A stretch of DNA of 64,000 bases from Sipunculus nudus (Eukaryota > Annelida > Sipuncula > Golfingiida > Sipunculidae): positions 6,843,579-6,907,578 of the forward strand of contig CM049307.1 of assembly GCA_026874595.1 (NCBI GenBank), in the 5' to 3' direction. The position numbers and the translations under genes were made by a program. Each line of letters opens with the position of its first letter. Positions within the stretch are counted from its first letter, which is position 1. Shown here in pieces: positions 58,801-64,000 of the stretch. A model generated the notes under the pieces. The model was not told the DNA's origin, made no database searches, and saw only the letters and a list, made by a program, of their open reading frames with translations.

Positions 58801-59026
58801 GACGGCCGTGACTGTAACCAAATCTCAAGGTCACACATACCAGCGGGTGGCCGTCTCTGTAAGTGACGGCATGTGCGGAGACCTTAGGACACCTTACGTC
58901 GCTATCTCCCGTGCCAGCCGTGAACTTTATGTGTCGTGTAACATGTTCCGCCGTCGTTGCGCTTTTTTCCCTCATCTGGGATTGCTGTATATACTTTTAC
59001 ACCCCAACACAACTCATGCAGTTTAG
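55847..59026 (+). CDS. Helicase of the helicase-primase complex (UL5-type)
   Basis: The protein has 1059 residues from ATG 55847. SF1 helicase motifs are in order: Walker A GPAGAGKST (residues 113-121), motif II VDEAGMA (333-339), motif III-like FILLGSESQS (about 370), motif V TVTKSQGHTYQRV (989-1001) and motif VI YVAISRASREL (1017-1027). It is longer than known UL5/UL105 proteins (about 850-960) by inserts in the middle, including a charged stretch around residues 525-570. UL5 unwinds the fork together with the primase subunits in infected nuclei. No primase is recognised in this window. A polyadenylation signal lies at 59054. This is the last viral gene before non-coding DNA. Confidence 0.9.
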   Translation: MALTEDKRERLILTTTSIADNLAESIRTEQHRVPVPTWMQRPSPPYETEKWLHQLEHMTWPFPSSIFDPNQALIPDEAERCKWEILRRAADPTVPATPGSFTPVHFRCYVVTGPAGAGKSTLVDILTANTHMVCTAAGNASVTNLHNALKSHQVGRVGTLAKLQLMYNCREAEPREPASTLNPTSFAEAQLDGILTDHRNFRSQFDNLKMKLKRIETALGTEWARYAEAFEREDDTVARHGNKVSYVKGRKIIQPRSRMRPGFDPAVKLAGQVSSSKPPRSGATQGRCNKKDQQHRDFTCMANMGLKRVDMPWLQSSFRFDFPQICSSNVVLVDEAGMASSYNLYTYAFLYRYAACRLGIYHEKPLVFILLGSESQSTAIRSDGMGPVANRVPAVSMLQHVCNVPIIAKATGVYEPNHTVVMHVNKRCHLEISELLYDLHYGIRDPDTIRLLDKHVVPSHVVEEPMSLDTTADGTATDLTGCIRIFASNDEVAEYDKRCKQTMESADLGIWVFLNVHDAIAYLSVLQAQFREQRMPGRKRRRPLREKQDNRRVDDMFRDAWAKRALPNSGAQPPGDKENSSASVGLNWGSDHQMAPMVTETGLVLTSLDSFIDSLYTHAPNLFGFEYTSESVHYFAGGKVYEPEGEYYPPPDRKREDNHILRPKATKDTWEITDDPAPEHITDSQGPVNGHKVREKETPRPDARQTDPLLPQRYRVLMCKHTLPVGKPAVCRRACQFVLTGFKGPFRLLMRTALPRMCLSFLPAHTPFVCAILQGAYEALYSLLSDKGVADRFMTKHSLGQEGECVDENISRFDVDASADAPDPATDFDYLNTLVSDLSTTYMRAADEYPDISECEVHLGLTCLTEPEGSADKGLGAVDQRYVIPNQVLDTAEVVTVLGSRTIPADSAFDALNYQPYEKSTLPRFVKAVRSSGDKFELRCAVVCSEETGWVGLALPSSEEYITEPEIDVPRFALHSSFRVPMVSQTAVTVTKSQGHTYQRVAVSVSDGMCGDLRTPYVAISRASRELYVSCNMFRRRCAFFPHLGLLYILLHPNTTHAV

Positions 59027-59531
59027 TAATTATGTATGATGTGTTTATTGTCGAATAAAATGTAAGTTTCATCTCCGTCTTGTTTATTGTGATGTCACTG
59101 ATTGATTCACCGATTCACTGTAACATGCCTACCTGAATGTGTTTGTGTGTGTGGGGGGGGAAGGGTGTGAGGGTGCGTTCAATAGCTTGCGCTGTTTAAA
59201 TGACATTACACGCCAATGAACATAATATGTGTCCGATCTGAACCCATCCCATTCCCGTTCCATTTGTCGTACATGATACAATGAACATTATCCTGATCAA
59301 CATCATATTGTGGAGCCGGACACGGCGAACAATAACCGATATATAAACATGCACTTTGTAATTATCCTTCTGCGCACTGGAAGGGCTGATTGTTGTAGCG
59401 GAAAAAGCACAAAACAAGTAGTGATGAATGAATAGAACCGTATTGGTCTAATTCGTACAAAATATGTTGTACAAGATGACCAACAGGGGCCGCTGTATGG
59501 ATGGTATAGGGGATATAAAAACATGTATAAC

Positions 59532-59603
59532 GTCCCTGGGTGGGCTCGAACCACCAACCTCCCGATTAAAAGCCGGAAGCGCTACCGATTGCGCCACAGG
59601 GAC
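59532..59603 (-). tRNA. tRNA-Lys (anticodon TTT)
   Basis: A 72-base cloverleaf can be drawn on the minus strand. It has a seven-pair acceptor stem (GTCCCTG with CAGGGAC), D arm GCGC/GCGC, anticodon stem TCCGG/TCGGG with loop CTTTTAA (anticodon TTT) and T arm GGTGG/CCACC with loop TTCGAGC. A- and B-box promoter elements of eukaryotic type are present. No intron and no encoded CCA. The acceptor and D arm are not those of ordinary metazoan tRNA-Lys, so it may be a divergent gene or tRNA-derived repeat. Confidence 0.75.
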
Positions 59604-60250
59604 TACATGCTTTGTGTACGTGAGTTTCTCATTTTATCATGAGCAGGTACTGTTCCTTGATTTGATTGCCTGATGGAAAGTATGACGTCACAGACGACCT
59701 ATATAAATGCCTTTAATCCCAGTAATACATATTGTTTACTTCAATTGTTTACTTGGGGTCTAGACAGTTGGCAGCGTGATGACAAACGATACCTGTACGG
59801 AGCAGTGATTTATCATTAATCTCTATTAATCTAATTATTAATGTCACATTTAATATACGGCCAACTTTTGGTAACTTATTTGAGCAAACGAAAATGCTTA
59901 TTTTTTAATCATATATAATATATACTTGGGTTGGAACCAGTCTGCCAAGGGTACAAAAGATGGCGTTGTACGCCCGTCTCTATGATTGGCCTAGAGCAGC
60001 GGTGCCACAATAGAGCGGGTTACCAGTCTATATCTTAATCAATATTGTTGGGTGCAGAAGCGCCATCATATGCCCGTGTAAGAGACTAAAGTATATGTGT
60101 CCCTGCAGTTTGCTAAGGCCATTTCAATTTTGTTCGATATGTATAAACAACAGAAAATAGTTTACTTTCTTAGATAAACTGCTGTGTACCTGGGTGGGAA
60201 ATGAAAGAATAAAAATGGATGAATGTGGCTTAAAACCAAAATGAATACGT

Positions 60251-60323
60251 GGCCAGTACGGGGGTCGAACCCGCGACCTTTGCGTTATCAGCACAACACT
60301 CTAACCAACTGAGCTAACCGGCC
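60251..60323 (-). tRNA. tRNA-Ile (anticodon GAT)
   Basis: A 73-base cloverleaf on the minus strand has acceptor stem GGCCGGT with ACTGGCC (one G-T pair), D arm GCTC, anticodon stem TTGTG/CGCAA with loop CTGATAA (anticodon GAT) and T loop TTCGACC. The body is like cytosolic animal tRNA-Ile, but most animal tRNA-Ile genes for these codons carry AAT, so GAT is uncommon. No intron. Confidence 0.82.
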
Positions 60324-60585
60324 CCACAGTTGGCATTGACTTCAAATGTATTAAAATATACACCACCGTACTGGACTACGGAATCCATGAACACTCATGA
60401 ATAAATATTTGCTATAATTTGGAAGATATTAAATTACAGGGCAAATCATATGTACTCTTTAGAATTAACTAGAGTATACCCATATCTGTACCTGCATGCA
60501 CACATTTCTTAAATTATGAGGAAGCACTATGTGAGAATGGCCATGGCACACCGCAGGTATTAAACCCAGAATAATTTTATCGATT

Positions 60586-60720
60586 TTGAGGCCATTTCTT
60601 TACCAAACGCCTAAAAAATATAAACTTGCTCTTCCCCGGACCAAGATGCACCCTCCCACGAAGTTTGACGACCGTGCAATCCCTAGCGTGCGAAAGAATC
60701 CGGACAGACAGACAGACAAA
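60586..60720 (+). repeat. Interspersed-repeat-like stretch with GACA tail
   Basis: The stretch ends in a short tandem run (cggacagacagacagacaaac) after text of the form aagtttgacgaccgtgcaat. This wording, a degenerate body leading into (GACA/GACG)n, is familiar from abundant interspersed repeats of mollusc genomes. Family membership is from memory and not verified. Confidence 0.4.
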
Positions 60721-61140
60721 CAGATTCCCGTGAATTATAGTATGATACACAAGAGATTTATACATGAACGTTAGTAGCTTGGGAACATGTTTGTTACATT
60801 TGTGTTCCTTCAACTTGATAAATCTGTTGTCTATCTGATATAGTTCCACTGGTCGTCGGCAGGTGGCGATACTGACGCCAACATATTGGTCAGCAACACA
60901 AAATGGCCACTTGCCGGACAACGGTCTACACAACATTTACGAAATATGTGCTAAAATCTTCGGAAAAATATGCTTAAAGCGTTCAACAAGTGACATTTGC
61001 GATATCTTTTCCAGTTTGCGCGTACATCTTGCACAAACGTAAAATCTGCCGCACACCAAAGTTTTCAATGTGTCCACAACCCTACTATATAAGCAGGCCG
61101 AGTCTATTATACTATCAGTTGAGAGCGCTCTATGGGCGCT

Positions 61141-62572
61141 TTTGGGTCCCAGACGACTCCCCTGTGGGGGAGGGGGGGACTTGAGGGGGGGAGGGGGCGG
61201 CCCCTCCCTCTGCCTTATGCCAAGAAGTAATAGAGTTGTGGGCCTGGGGTCGGTTGTGTGGTTCAAGTCAGAAGTGGACCGGTTGTAGGTCGGTTGGATG
61301 TGAAAGGTCGGTTGGGGTCGACGAGGTCGGATGTGAAAGGTCAGCAGGGGTCGCCGGGAAGGAACAGGGGAGTTCTGGATGGGATCGGGTCGAAGGTGAA
61401 AGGTCAGCAGGGGTCGCCGGGGGGGAACAGGGGAGTTGTGAGTGGGATCGGGTCGGAGGTGAAAGGTCAGCAGGGGTCGCCGGGGGGGGGGGGAACAGGG
61501 GAGTCCTAGGTGGGTTCGTATACGGATGTGAATGGTTAAAGAGTGATCGTCGGGTATCATCGGTACTGGGAAAGCCAACGGTGTGCAACGCATGTCAAAG
61601 CACAATGGGATCGTTCCGATCACCACAGAGTCTCCTATAGAGGCCCCTATAGAGGCTTCTCCACAGGGGTGGTGGTGGGGGCCTCGCCCCCAGGGGATAA
61701 TACTTTATGGGGGATCGATCCCTAAAAAGAATACATACAGGGGGCGAGGCCCCCATAAGGAATTACATGGAGGGCCCGGGTGGGGGCCTCGCCCCCAGGG
61801 GATAATACTTTATGGGGGATCGATCCCTAAAAAGAATATACACAGGGGGCGAGGCCCCCATAAGGAATTACATGGAAGGATCGTGGTGGGGGCCTCGCCC
61901 CCGGGAATAATATTTTATGTGGGATCGATCCCTACAAAGAATATACACTGGGGGCGAGGCCCCCATACGGAATTACATGGAAGGCCCGTGGTGGGGGCCT
62001 CGCCCCCGGGAATAATATTTTATGGGGGATCGATCCCTAAAAAGAATATACACAGGGGGCGAGGCCCCCATAAGGAACTATATGGAAGGCCCGTGGTGGG
62101 GGCCTCGCCCCCGGGAATAATATTTTATGGGGGATCGATCCCTAAAAAGAATATACACTGGGGGCGAGGCCCCCATAAGGAACTATATGGAAGACCCGTG
62201 GTGGGGGCCTCGCCCCCAGGGGATAATACTTTATGTGGGATCGATCCCTACAAAGAATATACACAGGGGGCGAGGCCCCCATAAGGAATTACATGGAAGG
62301 CCCGTTGTGGGGGCCTCGCCCCCAGGGGATAATACTTTATGGGGGATCGATCCCTAAAAAGAATACACACAGGGGGCGAGGCCCCCATAAGGAAATATAT
62401 GGAAGGATCGTGGTGGGGGCCTCGCCCCCGGGAGAATACTTTATGGGGGATCGATCCCTAAAAAGAATACACACAGGGGGCGAGGCCCCCATAAGGAAAT
62501 ATATGGAAGGATCGTGGTGGGGGCCTCGCCCCCGGGAGAATACAGTATGGGGATCGGGGCGCCGAAGGCGCC
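61141..62572 (+). repeat. Left arm of a 2.9-kb inverted repeat
   Basis: The arm runs from a G-rich outer part (61141-61510, with about 65-base repeats containing aaaggtcagcaggggtcgcc) to an inner array of about nine units of roughly 105 bp (61676-62560). Each inner unit is built from three palindromes: GGGGGCCTCGCCCCC, GGGATCGATCCC and GGGGGCGAGGCCCCC. Units have few stop codons, so long open frames appear on both strands; these are by-products of the repeat. Confidence 0.88.
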
Positions 62573-62595
62573 AATACACAGATGTATGTATGGGG
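62573..62595. other. Loop at the centre of the inverted repeat
   Basis: 23 bases flanked by GGCGCCGAAGGCGCC and its near-complement (62551-62572 against 62596-62617, one mismatch). This is the point of symmetry of the two long arms. Confidence 0.75.
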
Positions 62596-64000
62596 GGCGC
62601 CTTCGGCGCCTCGATCCGTAAAATGAATATTCCCGGGGGCGAGGCCCCCACCACGGGCCCTCCATGTAAATCCTTATGGGGGCCTCGCCCCCGGGGTATA
62701 TTCTTTGTAGGGATCGATCCCACATAAAGTATTATCCCCTGGGGGCGAGGCCCCCACAACGGGCCTTCCATGTAATTCCTAATGGGGGCCTCGCCCCCTG
62801 TGTATATTCTTTGTAGGGATCGATCCCCCATAAAGTATTATCCCCTGGGGGCGAGGCCCCCACCACGGGTCTTCCATGTAGTTCCTTATGGGGGCCTCGC
62901 CCCCAGTGTATATTCTTTTTAGGGATCGATCCCCCATAAAATATTATTCCCGGGGGCGAGGCCCCCACCACGGGCCTTCCATGTAATTCCTTATGGGGGC
63001 CTCGCCCCCTGTGTATATTCTTTGTAGGGATCGATCCCACATAAAGTATTATCCCCTGGGGGCGAGGCCCCCACCACGGGTCTTCCATATAGTTCCTTAT
63101 GGGGGCCTCGCCCCCAGTGTATATTCTTTTTAGGGATCGATCCCCCATAAAATATTATTCCCGGGGGCGAGGCCCCCACCACGGGCCTTCCATGTAATTC
63201 CTTATGGGGGCCTCGCCCCCTGTGTATATTCTTTGTAGGGATCGATCCCACATAAAGTATTATCCCCTGGGGGCGAGGCCCCCACCACGGGCCTTCCATG
63301 TAATTCCTTATGGGGGCCTCGCCCCCTGTGTATATTCTTTGTAGGGATCGATCCCCCATAAAGTATTATCCCCGGGGGCGAAGCCCCCACCACGACCCTT
63401 GTGGAGAAATTTCTGTAGGGGCCTCGGTCCAAGCAGAGACCCTCTGTGGGGATCTGAACGATCCCATAGTGCTTTGACATGCGTTGCACACCTGTGGCTT
63501 TTCCAGTACCGATGATATCCGATGAACACTCTTTAACCATTCTCATGCATCTCCGATCCCAACCAGGACTCCCCTGTCCCCCCCCCTGGGCGATCCCACC
63601 CACGACTCCCCTGTACCCCCCCCTGAGCGATCCCACCCAGGACTACCCTGTACCACCCCCCCCTGGGCGATCCCACCCATGACTACCCTGTACCCCCCCC
63701 CGGCCGATCCCACACAGAACTCCCCTGTTCCCCCCATGGTTAAGCATACTGACCTTTCACATCCGACCTCGGCGACCCCAATCGACCTTTCACATCCTAC
63801 CGACTCTTCTTCCCCCCCCGCCCCCCGCCGGCGATCCCCAAACCTACAACTGGTCTACTTCTGACTTGAACCACACAACCGACCCCTGGTGGCCACAGGC
63901 CCACAACTCTACTACTTCTTGACATAAGGCAGAGGGAGGGGCCGCCCCCTCCCCCCCTCAAGTCCCCCCCTCCCCCACAGGGGAGCCGTCTGGGAGCCAA
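62596..64000 (-). repeat. Right arm of the 2.9-kb inverted repeat (runs to window edge)
   Basis: The reverse complement of the left arm, unit by unit, through 64000, where the terminal bases (cccccacaggggagccgtctgg) mirror 61146-61170. Small differences in unit order and G-run length exist. The outer end may lie beyond the window, so flanking target duplications cannot be checked. Confidence 0.88.

Larger units (their letters stand above)
59027..61140. other. Non-coding, AT-rich flank with tRNA genes and repeat
   Basis: After the helicase polyadenylation signal no long frame is credible for 2.1 kb. The stretch is richer in A and T than the viral part, especially from 59700 to 60560. It holds a run of G at 59151-59160, two minus-strand tRNA genes, an interspersed-repeat-like stretch near 60586-60720 and a TATATAA near 61085. 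The change in coding density and composition suggests that viral DNA ends near 59.1 kb. Confidence 0.6.

Noticed and set aside
59464-59673. 69-codon frame across the tRNA-Lys gene
   Set aside because: It covers the tRNA antisense; the familiar-looking GGLEPPTSRLKAGSA phrase is what such tRNA complements give.
61236-61640. Gly-rich repetitive frame (VGVAGGEQGS-like)
   Set aside because: Product of the G-rich outer repeats of the inverted repeat; no start or promoter evidence.
61676-63400. CRISPR-like regular repeats
   Set aside because: Units are themselves palindromic, spacers are not unique, and the organism is eukaryotic/viral; a foldback array fits better.
61583-63636. Several long open frames with GASPPG-like repeats on both strands
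   Set aside because: They come from the stop-poor 105-bp palindromic units and appear equally in both orientations; no gene signals.

Overview
The window is most of a large, densely coded DNA-virus segment of herpesvirus type. It runs into non-viral-looking DNA at its right end. Sequence motifs support five herpesvirus core functions. These are a two-exon terminase ATPase/nuclease (29472-30623 and 22357-23649, minus strand), a glycoprotein B-like fusion protein (43823-46381, minus), a capsid maturation protease with scaffold tail (53442-55643, plus), a UL5-type helicase (55847-59026, plus) and, more weakly, a major capsid protein candidate (47649-51620, minus). Genes are closely packed on both strands, reading frames of 1000 codons or more are intact, and promoters are TATA or TATT type, as expected of a functional herpesvirus genome rather than a decayed fossil. 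The host is probably an invertebrate, perhaps a mollusc. The evidence is a set of inhibitor-of-apoptosis (IAP) genes with BIR and RING domains, a multiple-EGF protein of a kind common in molluscs, and mollusc-like repeat DNA in the flank. That host call is inference.

Layout. 0-3 kb: three ankyrin-repeat genes, the first cut by the window edge. 3.5-6.8 kb: a long coiled-coil, tegument-like protein. 7-10.5 kb: a captured multi-EGF surface or secreted protein on the minus strand. 10.5-13.7 kb: a zinc-knuckle-like protein, a secreted cystine-knot miniprotein and a possible PD-(D/E)XK nuclease. 13.9-22.3 kb: two large unassigned proteins, a two-pass membrane protein and a small protein. 22.3-30.6 kb: the terminase gene, whose 5.8 kb intron carries four plus-strand genes of 83, 368, 523 and 420 aa and one minus-strand gene. 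The number, order, strand and approximate sizes of the four plus-strand genes match the UL91-UL92-UL93-UL94 block found inside the terminase gene of beta- and gammaherpesviruses. 31-36 kb: three IAP genes, one with a conventional spliceosomal intron. 36-43.6 kb: four plus-strand genes, including a Cys-rich UL32/UL52-like packaging candidate, leading to gB on the opposite strand. 46.5-59 kb: an acidic protein, the capsid protein candidate, an unassigned capsid-neighbour gene, protease/scaffold and helicase.

From about 59.03 kb coding stops. The next 2.1 kb is AT-rich and holds a tRNA-Lys(TTT) gene, a tRNA-Ile(GAT) gene and a mollusc-like interspersed repeat. From 61.14 kb to the window end lies a nearly perfect inverted repeat with arms of about 1.4 kb, built of roughly 105-bp GC-rich palindromic units. 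This tail looks like host chromosome or a mobile foldback element, so the window may be an integrated (endogenous) herpesvirus, an assembly junction, or a viral terminus that has acquired host DNA.

How the genes fit together: helicase, protease/scaffold, terminase, capsid candidate and gB serve replication, capsid building, DNA packaging and entry. The UL91-94-like block would supply late transcription and packaging or tegument functions. Ankyrin, IAP, knottin and EGF proteins are the likely host-interaction layer. The unusual combination is a core gene order like that of beta/gammaherpesviruses together with invertebrate-type accessory genes, which would suit a deep, possibly undescribed herpesvirus lineage. 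Calls based only on position or size are marked as such.
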